Shown in pieces: positions 7,589-16,226 of a stretch of 64,000 bases of DNA (positions within the stretch are counted from its first letter, which is position 1; each line of letters starts with the position of its first letter). This stretch comes from Heteroscillospira sp050943935 (GTDB lineage Bacteria > Bacillota > Clostridia > Oscillospirales > Oscillospiraceae): contig JBMNQC010000002.1 of NCBI GenBank assembly GCA_050943935.1, forward strand, positions 150,512 to 214,511, read 5' to 3'. The translations under genes and the position numbers were made by a program. The notes under the pieces are model-generated. The model saw only the letters and a program-made list of their open reading frames with translations. It was not told the DNA's origin and made no database searches.

Positions 7589-9748
7589 ATGAGTTTCTTT
7601 AAAAACCGAAAAACGGAGCGCGCCGCCAAGGCCACAGCCTCCGCCCTGGCATTCACGGCTGGAGGCACCCTGCGGCTTATTTTAAAAACGCTGCTCACGC
7701 TGCTGCTTATCTTCCTCACAACAGGAATGATTTTCACCTGTATCTTCGCCGTATACGTCAAGACCTGCCTTTCCACAGACCTTAACGTGACTCTGGAGCA
7801 ATACCAGCTGAATCTGAGCAGCACCCTGTACTATGAGGACAATGACGGTAATTACCAGGAGCTTATCACCCTCCACGGCCTTGAAAACCGCGTCTGGGTC
7901 GAAAATGATGAGATTCCCCAGAATCTCAAATACGCCGCCGTGGCTATAGAGGACCAGCGCTTTTACCGCCACAAGGGCGTGGACTGGTACCGTACTGTTG
8001 GCGCCTTCGGCAATATGTTCCTCAGTATGCGCTCGGATTTCGGCGGCTCCACCATCACCCAGCAGCTCATAAAGAACGTCACTCAGGAGGACGATATCAC
8101 CGTGCAGCGCAAGCTGCTGGAGATATTCAGAGCTCTTGAGCTGGAGAAAAACTACGATAAGGATGAGATACTGTACTGGTATCTCAACGTTATATATCTC
8201 GGCAGCGGCTGCTACGGCGTGGGCGCCGCCGCCGATCAGTACTTCGGCAAGGAGGTCAGCGAGCTGAGCCTGGCCGAGTGCGCCAGCCTCATAGGCATCA
8301 CAAACAACCCCTCAAAATACAGTCCCTACGCCGACCGCGAGAAAAACAAGGAGCGGCAGGAGACCATTCTCTGGGAGATGTACGACCAGGGCTATATCAG
8401 CAGGGAGGAATACCAGTCCGCTGTTGATGAAGAGCTTAAGTTCGTCCGCAGCGCCAACGAGGCCAGCACAGGCCAGATCTACAGCTACTATGTGGAGACT
8501 GTAATAAACGACGTCCTGCAGGACCTGGTGGAACAGAAGGGCATCTCCCTCCAGTCCGCCCGCCAGCTGCTGTACTCCGGCGGCTATCAGGTCTACACCT
8601 GCCTGGACAAGGATATACAGAACCAGGTTGATACTATCTATCAAAACATGGAAAATTTGCCCCAGTCCTGGCGTCCCTCTCAGCAGCAGTTCCAGTCGGC
8701 CATAGTCATCATGGACCACCAGACCGGCGAGATAGTGGCCCTCTCCGGCGGAACCGGCGAAAAAACCGCCAATTTCCCCCTGAACCGAGTTGACTCCCTG
8801 CGTCCGCCCGGCTCCTCTTTCAAGCCCGTGGCCGTATATGGTCCGGCCTTTGATGTGGGCCTTGTAACCCAGTACACCCTTATAAACGACGCACCGGATA
8901 TCACCCTCAGCGGCACAACCTGGTATCCAAAAAACGCGGGCGGCGGAAACCGCGGCATAACCACTATCCGTCAGGGTATAATTTCCTCTCTGAACACCGT
9001 GGCCGCCCAGGTGCTGGATAAGCTCACCCTTCAGACCTCCTGGGACTATCTCACCCAGCGCATGGGCTTTGAGCTGGCTGAGAGCGACCTTAACTACGCG
9101 CCCCTTGCTCTGGGTCAGCTCTCAAACGGCACCACCGTGCGCAATATGGCTCAGGCCTACACCTCCTTTGCCAACGAGGGCGTTATGACCTACGGCCGCA
9201 CCTACTCCAAGGTGCTGGATTCCAACGGAGAGGTAGTACTGGAAAACACCCCCGAGACCGTCACCGTCTTTAAGCCCAACACCGCGGCAAATATCACCAA
9301 CATTCTGGAGGCCGCCGTAAGCTACGGCACCGGCGGCAACGCATCCCTGGGCGGCACCATGCCCGTGGCCGGCAAGACCGGTACTACCTCCAACGACTGC
9401 GACCGATATTTTGTGGGATACACCCCCTACTATGTGGCCGCCGTCTGGACGGGCTATGACACGCCGGAGCCCATGCGCTTCAGCGGCAACCCCGCCGCCC
9501 AGATATGGAAGAGCATCATGGGCCCCATACACGAGGGTCTTGAGTACGTGGCTTTCCCCACTCCCTCAATAGGCGCGCCCACCAACATCTTCGGCGACCT
9601 GGAGGAAGAGGAGGAAGAAGAAAGCCCCAGTCCCTCCCCCAGTCCCACACCCTCCGCCAGCCCCGACGTGACTGTGAGTCCCTCTCCCACCCCCACGCCG
9701 GAGCTGCCCACCACCCCCGTATCCGGCTCGGATATCCCAGCAGCATAA
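7589..9748 (+). CDS. class A penicillin-binding protein (bifunctional PBP1A-type)
   Basis: 719-residue peptidoglycan polymerase and crosslinker at the outer face of the membrane. A basic N-terminus and one transmembrane helix (about residues 30-55) are followed by a GT51 glycosyltransferase domain with EDQRFYRHKGVD (catalytic Glu) and GGSTITQQLIKN. The transpeptidase domain has SSFK (about 410), SLN (about 470) and KTGTT (about 595). The C-terminus is a Glu run and then a Pro/Ser/Thr-rich tail (from about 672), probably a disordered wall linker. ATG behind AGGAGG. Monocistronic: a terminator follows. Confidence 0.95.
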   Translation: MSFFKNRKTERAAKATASALAFTAGGTLRLILKTLLTLLLIFLTTGMIFTCIFAVYVKTCLSTDLNVTLEQYQLNLSSTLYYEDNDGNYQELITLHGLENRVWVENDEIPQNLKYAAVAIEDQRFYRHKGVDWYRTVGAFGNMFLSMRSDFGGSTITQQLIKNVTQEDDITVQRKLLEIFRALELEKNYDKDEILYWYLNVIYLGSGCYGVGAAADQYFGKEVSELSLAECASLIGITNNPSKYSPYADREKNKERQETILWEMYDQGYISREEYQSAVDEELKFVRSANEASTGQIYSYYVETVINDVLQDLVEQKGISLQSARQLLYSGGYQVYTCLDKDIQNQVDTIYQNMENLPQSWRPSQQQFQSAIVIMDHQTGEIVALSGGTGEKTANFPLNRVDSLRPPGSSFKPVAVYGPAFDVGLVTQYTLINDAPDITLSGTTWYPKNAGGGNRGITTIRQGIISSLNTVAAQVLDKLTLQTSWDYLTQRMGFELAESDLNYAPLALGQLSNGTTVRNMAQAYTSFANEGVMTYGRTYSKVLDSNGEVVLENTPETVTVFKPNTAANITNILEAAVSYGTGGNASLGGTMPVAGKTGTTSNDCDRYFVGYTPYYVAAVWTGYDTPEPMRFSGNPAAQIWKSIMGPIHEGLEYVAFPTPSIGAPTNIFGDLEEEEEEESPSPSPSPTPSASPDVTVSPSPTPTPELPTTPVSGSDIPAA

Positions 9749-9753
9749 AAACA

Positions 9754-9783
9754 AAAGACTGCGGCCCAAAAGCCGCAGTCTTT
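9754..9783 (+). terminator. terminator of the PBP gene
   Basis: AAAGACTGCGGC and GCCGCAGTCTTT arms around a 6-base loop, directly after the PBP stop. The symmetric T/A ends mean it could work in both directions. Confidence 0.85.
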
Positions 9784-9814
9784 AATTTGTGTGTGCCGCC
9801 CGGATACTGCTGTA

Positions 9815-10080
9815 AAATCGGCTGGTACTGCGGGGTCGTGTTCTGAAACCCATTTCTTTGAAGAAACGGGTTTCAGACTTCCCAAAGAATGTACGATTCG
9901 CCATGGGCCGTAAGCTGAGCCTTCGGCTCACCTTACTCAAATGGCGAACTTAGTCGCGCCTGAACCGGTGAAATTGGGCGGTGGATTAAGGATTTAAAGC
10001 TCACCCCAACTCTCCGCACCACCAATAGAATCCGCTCCCCTAACAGGGGAGCTGTCGCGGAGCGACTGAGGGGTTTAACC
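9815..10080 (+). repeat. modular palindromic intergenic repeat, copy 1
   Basis: About 265 bp without a credible gene. In order: hairpin A (9843-9876, TGAAACCC/GGGTTTCA arms); the linker ACTTCCCAAAGAA; hairpin B (9897-9948, outer arms TTCGCCAT/ATGGCGAA, inner arms TGAGCC/GGCTCA); a TCGCGCCTGA...AATTGGG block; TAAAGCTCACC; and a CCCCTAACAGGGG end. The same modules recur at 14.6, 26.7 and 57 kb. Confidence 0.8.
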
Positions 10081-10103
10081 TATCAAATTCGCTTAAAACT
10101 AAG

Positions 10104-10109
10104 TATAAT
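10104..10109 (+). promoter_or_regulatory. possible -10 element before dgt-dnaG-rpoD
   Basis: TATAAT about 120 bases upstream of dgt in an AT-rich stretch, with no clear -35. The remainder of 10080-10230 holds no other recognisable feature. Confidence 0.3.
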
Positions 10110-10230
10110 CTTCAGTATTTTTCCTCCAATAAATTTTCTGAAATTTTTTATATAAAAAAGAGGGAAAAAGCCTGTGCATCTCGTATAAGAGTATTAGAGC
10201 CTATTGAAAGTGATCGTGAGGTGGCGCTTT

Positions 10231-11235
10231 ATGCCGTGTCCAAGAGAACTCCGTGAGCAGGCCGAGGAAATTCTCATCGGTCCCTATGGCTTTCTGTCCA
10301 AAAACAGCCGCGGACGCTCCCACCCGGAATCCGAATGCGAGATACGCACCTGCTTTCAGCGGGATGTGGACAAGATTACCCACAGCAAGGCCTTCCGCCG
10401 TCTGAAGCACAAGACTCAGGTGTTTCTTCAGCCCGAGGGCGACCATTACCGCACCCGGCTCACCCACACCCTTGAGGTATCCCGCATAGCCCGCACCATT
10501 ACCCGCGCCCTGAGCCTGAACGAGGACCTCACCGAGGCCATATCCCTGGGCCACGACCTGGGGCACACGCCCTTCGGCCACGCCGGCGAGCGCGCCATTC
10601 GGGAGATCTATCCTCCGGGCTTCCACCACTATGAGCAGAGCCTCCGCGTTGTGGACCTTATCGAAAAAGATGGTAAGGGACTGAACCTGTGTTATGAGAC
10701 GCGCATGGGCATACTCCACCACACCCACGGCGCCCCGGACGATACCCCCGAGGCCGTGTCCGTGCGTCTGGCTGACAAAATTGCCTACATAAACCACGAC
10801 CTGGACGATGCCGTCCGCGCGGGAATACTCACCACAGACGACCTGCCCGAAATCGTACTGCGCCGTATAGGCACACGCCACAGCCAGCGCATAAACACCA
10901 TTATCACCGATCTGATACAAAACAGCCGGGACGGTGTGCTTAAAATGTCCCCGGACATGACCGAGGCTGTGGACGTTTTCCACGATTTCATGTATAAAAA
11001 CGTCTACCTCAACTCCACCGCCAAGCGGGAGGAGAGCAAGGTGTCGAATATCATCACCGGGATATGGGAATATTATGTTAACTATCCCGAGAAGCTTCCC
11101 CCGGAATACGCGGCTATAGCCGAGACCGAGGGGCTTTCCCGCGCCGTATGCGATTATGTATCCGGCATGACGGACAAATACGCCATACGCAAATACAGCG
11201 AAATTTTCATCCCCGCCGCCTGGATGGTCTATTAA
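10231..11235 (+). CDS. dgt: dGTPase-like deoxynucleoside triphosphate triphosphohydrolase
   Basis: 334-residue HD-domain hydrolase that would cleave dNTPs to the nucleoside and triphosphate. The metal ligands are visible: H in RTRLTHTLEV, the HD pair in SLGHDLGHTPFGH, and a later Asp in ADKIAYINHD. The ATG at 10231 behind AGGTGG is preferred to a TTG at 10204. It is the first gene of a cluster with dnaG and rpoD, a common Clostridia arrangement that puts nucleotide pool control beside replication and transcription initiation. Confidence 0.9.
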   Translation: MPCPRELREQAEEILIGPYGFLSKNSRGRSHPESECEIRTCFQRDVDKITHSKAFRRLKHKTQVFLQPEGDHYRTRLTHTLEVSRIARTITRALSLNEDLTEAISLGHDLGHTPFGHAGERAIREIYPPGFHHYEQSLRVVDLIEKDGKGLNLCYETRMGILHHTHGAPDDTPEAVSVRLADKIAYINHDLDDAVRAGILTTDDLPEIVLRRIGTRHSQRINTIITDLIQNSRDGVLKMSPDMTEAVDVFHDFMYKNVYLNSTAKREESKVSNIITGIWEYYVNYPEKLPPEYAAIAETEGLSRAVCDYVSGMTDKYAIRKYSEIFIPAAWMVY

Positions 11236-11276
11236 AAAAATCCTCCGGCGCACCAAACAGCAAAGGAGGGCTTCAA

Positions 11277-13025
11277 ATGGCCATTCCCGAGAGCTTTCTG
11301 CAGGAACTTGTGGAACGCAACGACATAGCCGACGTGGTTTCCGGCTATGTGAAGCTCTCAAAACGCAGCGGAGCCAACTTATTTGGACTCTGCCCCTTTC
11401 ACAGCGAAAAAACGCCGTCTTTCTCCGTCTCGCCGGAAAAACAGATCTACCATTGCTTTGGCTGCGGCAAGGGCGGCGGCGTGATAAATTTCATAATGGA
11501 GATAGAGGGCCTCAGCTTTCCCGAGGCCGTTGAGTTTCTGGCCCGCCGTGTGGGACTGGAAGTCCCACAGGACAAACCGGACAGGGAAAGCCTGCGCCGG
11601 GAGCGTATGCTCTCCCTGAACCGTGATACCGCCAGATTTTTCCACCGCCAGCTTGTTGCGCCCACCGGAAAAATCGCCCAGGACTATGTGAACAGGCGCG
11701 GCATCTCCCCCAACATGGTAAAGACTTTCGGCCTGGGCTTCGCCCCCAACGCCTGGGACAGTCTCATAAAAGAGATGACGGCCATGGGCTACACCCATCA
11801 GGAGCTTTTTGACGCAGGTCTGGTCCGGGCGGGCAAAAAGCCCGGCAGCTATTACGACACCTTCCGCAACCGGCTCATGTTCCCTGTCATTGACATACGG
11901 GGCAATGTCATAGGATTTTCCGGGAGAATTCTTGACGACGGCGAGCCAAAATACATGAACAGCCCCGAAACTCTTGTTTTCAACAAGGGCCGCGGCCTTT
12001 TCGCCATCAATCTGGCCAAGAAATCCAAAGCCGGCTATTTCATTCTGGCCGAGGGCAACGTGGACGTGGTCAGTATGCACCAGGCTGGCTTCGACTCGGC
12101 TGTGGCCTCCCTCGGCACCTCTCTCACCCCGGAGCAGGCGCGGCTCATAGCCCGCTATACCGACCAGGTGGTCATAGCCTACGACAGCGACGGTGCCGGA
12201 CAAAAGGCCTCCCAGCGCGCCATAGGCATATTGGAAAAGCTGGACATCAAGGTGCGTCTGCTGCGTCTGAGCGGCGCCAAGGACCCCGACGAGTTCATAC
12301 GCAAAAACGGCCCGGAGGCATTCCGCGCCCTTATAGAAAAAAGCGAAAACCACATTGAATACCGGCTGCAGGCTGTGCAGAGCAAATACGACCTCAAGAT
12401 AGACGAGGAGCGTGTGGCCTATCTCAAGGAGAGCGCCCAGCTCATCGCCTCGCTTCAAAACCAGCTGGAGCGCCAGGTATACGCCATGCGCGTGGCCCAG
12501 ACGGCGGGAGTGTCCCCCTCTGTGGTTGAGGACGAGGTAGCACGGCTGCGTAAGCGTCTGCTCAGTCAGGAGAAAAAGCAGTATCAGCGCCAGGAGCTAA
12601 GTCCCATAAAGGCCATGCAGCCTCGGGACAGAACGCTGCGCTTTGAAAATGTCCGCAGCGCAAAAGCCGAGCAGGGCGTGATATCCCTGCTCTATCAAGA
12701 CCCCCAGCTTTTCCGGGGCGAGGCGCCGGTACAGCCGGAGGAATTCTCCGCCCCGGTGCTGGCGAAGATCTACTCCGCCCTCCTGGAGCGCGTCCGCAGC
12801 GGTGCGGAGCTCTCTCTGCCTCTGCTGGCAGGGCAGCTCTCGGGCGAGGAAATGGATCATCTCACCCAGCTTATCAGCAAACCGGAAATCGTGCAGGGCA
12901 GCCGCCGGAAGGCGCTGCATGATTACATAGATGTCATAAAAACCGAACACAGCAGGGCCGCGCCGGAAGGCGATTTACGGGCCATGGCTGAAAAATACAG
13001 GCAGACGAAGGGATATGGTGTTTAG
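11277..13025 (+). CDS. dnaG: DNA primase
   Basis: 582-residue primase that makes RNA primers at the replication fork. The N-terminal CHC2 zinc finger spans about residues 40-64 (CPFH...CFGCGKGG). The TOPRIM domain has ILAEGNVDVVSMHQAG (about 260-275) and VVIAYDSDGAGQKA (about 300). The C-terminal 150 residues would be the DnaB-binding domain. The ATG at 11277 follows AAAGGAGGG; an upstream in-frame ATG lies inside dgt. Only two bases separate its stop from rpoD. Confidence 0.95.
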   Translation: MAIPESFLQELVERNDIADVVSGYVKLSKRSGANLFGLCPFHSEKTPSFSVSPEKQIYHCFGCGKGGGVINFIMEIEGLSFPEAVEFLARRVGLEVPQDKPDRESLRRERMLSLNRDTARFFHRQLVAPTGKIAQDYVNRRGISPNMVKTFGLGFAPNAWDSLIKEMTAMGYTHQELFDAGLVRAGKKPGSYYDTFRNRLMFPVIDIRGNVIGFSGRILDDGEPKYMNSPETLVFNKGRGLFAINLAKKSKAGYFILAEGNVDVVSMHQAGFDSAVASLGTSLTPEQARLIARYTDQVVIAYDSDGAGQKASQRAIGILEKLDIKVRLLRLSGAKDPDEFIRKNGPEAFRALIEKSENHIEYRLQAVQSKYDLKIDEERVAYLKESAQLIASLQNQLERQVYAMRVAQTAGVSPSVVEDEVARLRKRLLSQEKKQYQRQELSPIKAMQPRDRTLRFENVRSAKAEQGVISLLYQDPQLFRGEAPVQPEEFSAPVLAKIYSALLERVRSGAELSLPLLAGQLSGEEMDHLTQLISKPEIVQGSRRKALHDYIDVIKTEHSRAAPEGDLRAMAEKYRQTKGYGV

Positions 13026-13027
13026 AT

Positions 13028-14305
13028 ATGGCAGACAACAAGAATAATTTTGATGAGAACCTCGATACCAGCAAGCTCAGCCCCAAGGAGCTGAAGGAGA
13101 TGGCCGACGCGCTACTGGCTCAGTACGATGAGGAAAAGCCAAAAAAGCGCAGCCGCACCAAGGCGAAGAAGGCTGAAGAGGAAGCCGCACCCCAGAAAAC
13201 CAATGAGGAACGTCTGAACGAGCTCATTGAAAAGGGAAAAAAGAGCGGCAAGCTCACCTCCAAGGAGCTGCTGGAAGTTCTGGAGGATATGAATCTGGAG
13301 CAGGAGCAGATAGATAAATTCTACGATACTCTGGAAAATCTTGGCATAGATACCGTTGGCGAGGACTATCTCCCCCCTATAGACGAGGAGGCTCTGCCGG
13401 CTCTGGAAGAGCTGGATGAAATAGAGGAAGTCACGGAAGAGGAGATAGTGGATACCGAAGCCATGGTAGAGAGCTTCTCCACCGACGACCCCGTGCGCAT
13501 GTACCTCAAGGAGATAGGCAAGGTGCCCCTGCTCTCAAATGAGGAGGAGCTGGAGCTGGCCAAGCGCATGGCCGATGGTGACGAGGAGGCCAAGCGCCGC
13601 ATGGCCGAGGCCAACCTCCGTCTGGTGGTCTCCATAGCCAAGCGCTATGTTGGCCGCGGTATGCTGTTCCTGGACCTCATACAGGAGGGCAACCTGGGTC
13701 TTATAAAGGCCGTTGAGAAGTTCGACTACACCAAGGGCTACAAGTTCTCCACCTATGCCACCTGGTGGATACGCCAGGCCATCACCCGCGCAATCGCCGA
13801 CCAGGCCCGCACCATCCGTATCCCCGTACACATGGTGGAAACCATAAACAAGGTCATCCGTGTCTCCCGTCAGCTGCTTCAGGAGCTGGGACACGACCCC
13901 AGCGCTGAGGATATAGCCAAGGTCATGAATATGCAGCCCGACAAGGTCCGCGATATTCTGAAGATAGCTCAGGAGCCTGTGTCTCTTGAAACTCCCATAG
14001 GCGAGGAGGAGGACAGCCATCTTGGCGACTTCATCCCCGATGAGGACGCCTCTGAGCCCGCCGAGGCAGCCAGCTTCACCCTGCTCAAGGAGCAGCTTAT
14101 GAGCGTGCTCAGCACTCTCACCCCAAGAGAGGAAAAGGTGCTTCGCCTGCGCTTCGGCATAGAGGACGGCCGCACCCGCACCCTGGAGGAGGTTGGCAAG
14201 GAGTTCAACGTCACCCGTGAGCGTATCCGCCAGATAGAGGCCAAGGCGCTCCGCAAGCTGCGCCATCCCAGCCGCAGCAAGAAGCTCCGCGACTTCCTGA
14301 ACTAA
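13028..14305 (+). CDS. rpoD: RNA polymerase primary sigma factor (sigma-A/RpoD)
   Basis: 425-residue housekeeping sigma factor. A charged N-terminal region 1.1-like part (residues 1-150, Lys/Glu-rich) is followed by region 1.2 (DDPVRMYLKEIGKVPLLS), 2.1-2.4 (FDYTKGYKFSTYATWWIRQAI, about 235-255), region 3 and region 4 (EEVGKEFNVTRERIRQIEAKALRKLRHP, about 385-412). The family normally ends a few residues after this motif, as here (KLRDFLN). The last 48 bases including the stop are repeated exactly at 14456-14503. Confidence 0.97.
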   Translation: MADNKNNFDENLDTSKLSPKELKEMADALLAQYDEEKPKKRSRTKAKKAEEEAAPQKTNEERLNELIEKGKKSGKLTSKELLEVLEDMNLEQEQIDKFYDTLENLGIDTVGEDYLPPIDEEALPALEELDEIEEVTEEEIVDTEAMVESFSTDDPVRMYLKEIGKVPLLSNEEELELAKRMADGDEEAKRRMAEANLRLVVSIAKRYVGRGMLFLDLIQEGNLGLIKAVEKFDYTKGYKFSTYATWWIRQAITRAIADQARTIRIPVHMVETINKVIRVSRQLLQELGHDPSAEDIAKVMNMQPDKVRDILKIAQEPVSLETPIGEEEDSHLGDFIPDEDASEPAEAASFTLLKEQLMSVLSTLTPREEKVLRLRFGIEDGRTRTLEEVGKEFNVTRERIRQIEAKALRKLRHPSRSKKLRDFLN

Positions 14306-14306
14306 A
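14259..14306 (+). repeat. 48-bp direct repeat, copy 1 (rpoD 3' end)
   Basis: The last 15 codons of rpoD with the stop codon. Identical over 48 bases to 14456-14503. Together the copies flank 149 bp (14307-14455) that contain no gene. Confidence 0.9.
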
Positions 14307-14455
14307 TCGAGTTCCTGTTCGCCACGACCTCATAGGCGCAGCTTGCGCCGGGGTCCCCGGCGCAAGGAACTTGCGTTGGGGAGAGGAGGGGCAGCAGAGC
14401 GGCTGAGGAATGCCCGCGCGCGGCGTTCCGAAGAAAGCGCAGCTTGCCCCGACGT
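14307..14455. other. 149-bp palindrome-rich insert between rpoD-end duplications
   Basis: Holds short palindromes (GGCGCAGCTTGCGCC; GCCGGGGTCCCCGGC), a second copy of GCGCAGCTTGC, and a GGGGCAGCAGAGCGGCTGAGG stretch resembling the tail of repeat copy 1 (GGGGAGCTGTCGCGGAGCGACTGAGG). No open frame of interest. Confidence 0.6.
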
Positions 14456-14503
14456 TGCGCCATCCCAGCCGCAGCAAGAAGCTCCGCGACTTCCTGAACT
14501 AAA
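14456..14503 (+). repeat. 48-bp direct repeat, copy 2 (duplicated rpoD 3' end)
   Basis: Exact copy of the rpoD end, without a start codon or upstream coding sequence. Eight bases later the operon's terminator begins. Confidence 0.9.
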
Positions 14504-14510
14504 CAGCAAA

Positions 14511-14536
14511 AAGCCCGAACCGTATGGTTTGGGCTT
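14511..14536 (+). terminator. terminator of the dgt-dnaG-rpoD operon
   Basis: AAGCCCGAACC and GGTTTGGGCTT arms with a 4-base loop, then TTCTT. It sits just after the duplicated rpoD end, so the insert lies between the functional stop codon and the terminator. Confidence 0.85.
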
Positions 14537-14579
14537 TTCTTATTTATGTGCTGTGGATTTTAAGTTTGACTAAGTGCAT

Positions 14580-14815
14580 ACTACGGGGCGTATTCTGAAA
14601 CCCATTTCTTAGAAGAAACGTGTTTCAGACTTCCCAAAGAAAGCCCGGTTCGCCAAGGGCCGTAAGCTGAGCTAAAGCTCATCTTACTCAAATGGCGAAG
14701 GGGTAGTGCCACTAAATCGCGCCTGAGTCGATGGAATTGGGTAGTTGGTTAGAGACTTTAAGCTCACCCGGCCACACCGTACGTACAACAGGATCCGCTC
14801 CCCTAACAGAGGAGG
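14580..14815 (+). repeat. modular palindromic intergenic repeat, copy 2
   Basis: Same order of modules as copy 1: hairpin A 14595-14628, hairpin B 14649-14699, CCACTAAATCGCGCCTGAGTCG block, TTTAAGCTCACC, CCCCTAACAGAGGAGG. In hairpin B the inner arms are TGAGCT/AGCTCA instead of TGAGCC/GGCTCA, a compensatory change. The rest of 14816-14892 is AT-rich with no feature. Confidence 0.8.
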
Positions 14816-14892
14816 AAAAGTTTTTAATCGTCCGGGCTCTGCCCGGACACCACAATTATTAATTATTTATTTTTCACTATTCATTCTTATTG

Positions 14893-16140
14893 TTACCTTA
14901 TCACCACTTCCCGCAGGCTCACCCCCGCGGTATGCCGTATAGGCTGCCACTGGGCCTTTCCGAACATGGCGCAGACAGACAGGGGCACATAGCTGAACAT
15001 AAAGATGGGGAAGGTGAATATATACATGAGCTTTTTGTACCAGGCGGCGTGAATCTGTTTCCACCTGGCAGCCGTAACAAAGGCGGCTATCAGCGCCGCG
15101 CTCATATAGCTGCGTCCAAAGGCAGTTAGTGCCATGAGCAGCAGGGGCATAAGCTCCATGCCCAGCGCCGCGGCGGACAGCAGGCTGCCGCCCCACACCA
15201 GCAGGCTCATACAGCTCATCACCATCATGGGGAAGTTTGAAAGCCCCACATCGTAGCAGGCGAAGTTTCCACGGGCAAAGCCCCTGAAGAGCCTGCCGCC
15301 GTATTTGCCAAAAACCTGAAAGCTGCCCCGCACCCAGCGCATGCGCTGCTTCCAGGACTGCTCAAAGCTCTGCGGCTGCTCGTCATAGAACACCGCCTCG
15401 TGGCAGTAGCCTATGCGCTCGCCCCGGAGTATGCTGCTGACGGCAAATTCCGTGTCCTCGCTTATGAGGAAAAAGTGCCAGCCGCCCGCTCTCATCAGCA
15501 CATCACGGCTCACCAAAAAGCCTGTGCCGCTTATAGAGCAGTCCGTACCCAGCAGCATACGGGAACGGTTCAGATACTCAGAATCACGCAGAAATCGCAG
15601 GGCGTTGCCCGCAGATATCCAGCTGTCCCCAAAGTTTTTACTGTTCCGGCAGCCGGTAACAATGGGGTACTTTTCGGAAAACACCCGGTTCATCTGGCTT
15701 ATGTAGTCCGTGCTCAGCAGGTTGTCCGCGTCAAACACAAAATAACCATCGTATTTTTTCCCGTACTTTCCATGTATCTGACCCAGCAGCCAGTTGAGGG
15801 CATAGCCTTTGCCCACCCGCTGAGTGTCGAAGCGCTCGTATACCTCAGCCCCCGCACGGCGCGCTTCCCGGGCCGTACCGTCGGTGCAGTTGTCAGCCAC
15901 TACAAACACGTCCACCAGCTCCGCCGGATAATCCTGCTGCTTCACACTCTCCACCAGCTTGCCTATCACCGTCTCCTCGTTCCTGGCGGCTATGAGCACA
16001 GCAAAGCGGTTTAGCCGGGTATTGTCCTCCCAGCTCTTCTTTACAAAAAACGGCACCAGCATGTATATGAACTGATAGCCGTAAAACAGCAGAAACATCA
16101 CAAACATCACCTGTCCGGTGACCCTTATAAGCTCTGTCAT
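14893..16140 (-). CDS. membrane glycosyltransferase family 2 (processive synthase-like)
   Basis: 415-residue inner-membrane transferase. One N-terminal helix (residues 10-32) precedes a GT-A domain with VLIAARNEE (about 48-56), VVADNCTDGT (about 81-90), FDADN (about 135), EDTEF (about 229) and QRMRW (about 266-270, the QxxRW motif of cellulose/hyaluronan-type synthases). Three to four C-terminal helices follow. It probably polymerises or adds sugar to a cell-surface glycan; the sugar is unknown. Its strong AAGGAGG site lies in one arm of a perfect inverted repeat. Confidence 0.87.
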   Translation of the reverse strand: MTELIRVTGQVMFVMFLLFYGYQFIYMLVPFFVKKSWEDNTRLNRFAVLIAARNEETVIGKLVESVKQQDYPAELVDVFVVADNCTDGTAREARRAGAEVYERFDTQRVGKGYALNWLLGQIHGKYGKKYDGYFVFDADNLLSTDYISQMNRVFSEKYPIVTGCRNSKNFGDSWISAGNALRFLRDSEYLNRSRMLLGTDCSISGTGFLVSRDVLMRAGGWHFFLISEDTEFAVSSILRGERIGYCHEAVFYDEQPQSFEQSWKQRMRWVRGSFQVFGKYGGRLFRGFARGNFACYDVGLSNFPMMVMSCMSLLVWGGSLLSAAALGMELMPLLLMALTAFGRSYMSAALIAAFVTAARWKQIHAAWYKKLMYIFTFPIFMFSYVPLSVCAMFGKAQWQPIRHTAGVSLREVVIR

Positions 16141-16146
16141 AAAAAC

Positions 16147-16210
16147 GCCCTCCTTGTCGTTATCTCTGACTAAAGTCTAGCGCAAAGCTCAATTAAGAAA
16201 CAAGGAGGGC
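16147..16210 (-). promoter_or_regulatory. Shine-Dalgarno-sequestering inverted repeat before the glycosyltransferase
   Basis: Perfect 11-bp arms GCCCTCCTTGT (16210-16200, first in the transcript) and ACAAGGAGGGC (16157-16147), with about 42 bases between them. The second arm contains the AAGGAGG ribosome site used by the glycosyltransferase and is followed by GTTTTTATG. If folded it would block translation, or act as a weak terminator. Confidence 0.65.
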
Positions 16211-16226
16211 AAATATTAAATTTTGA

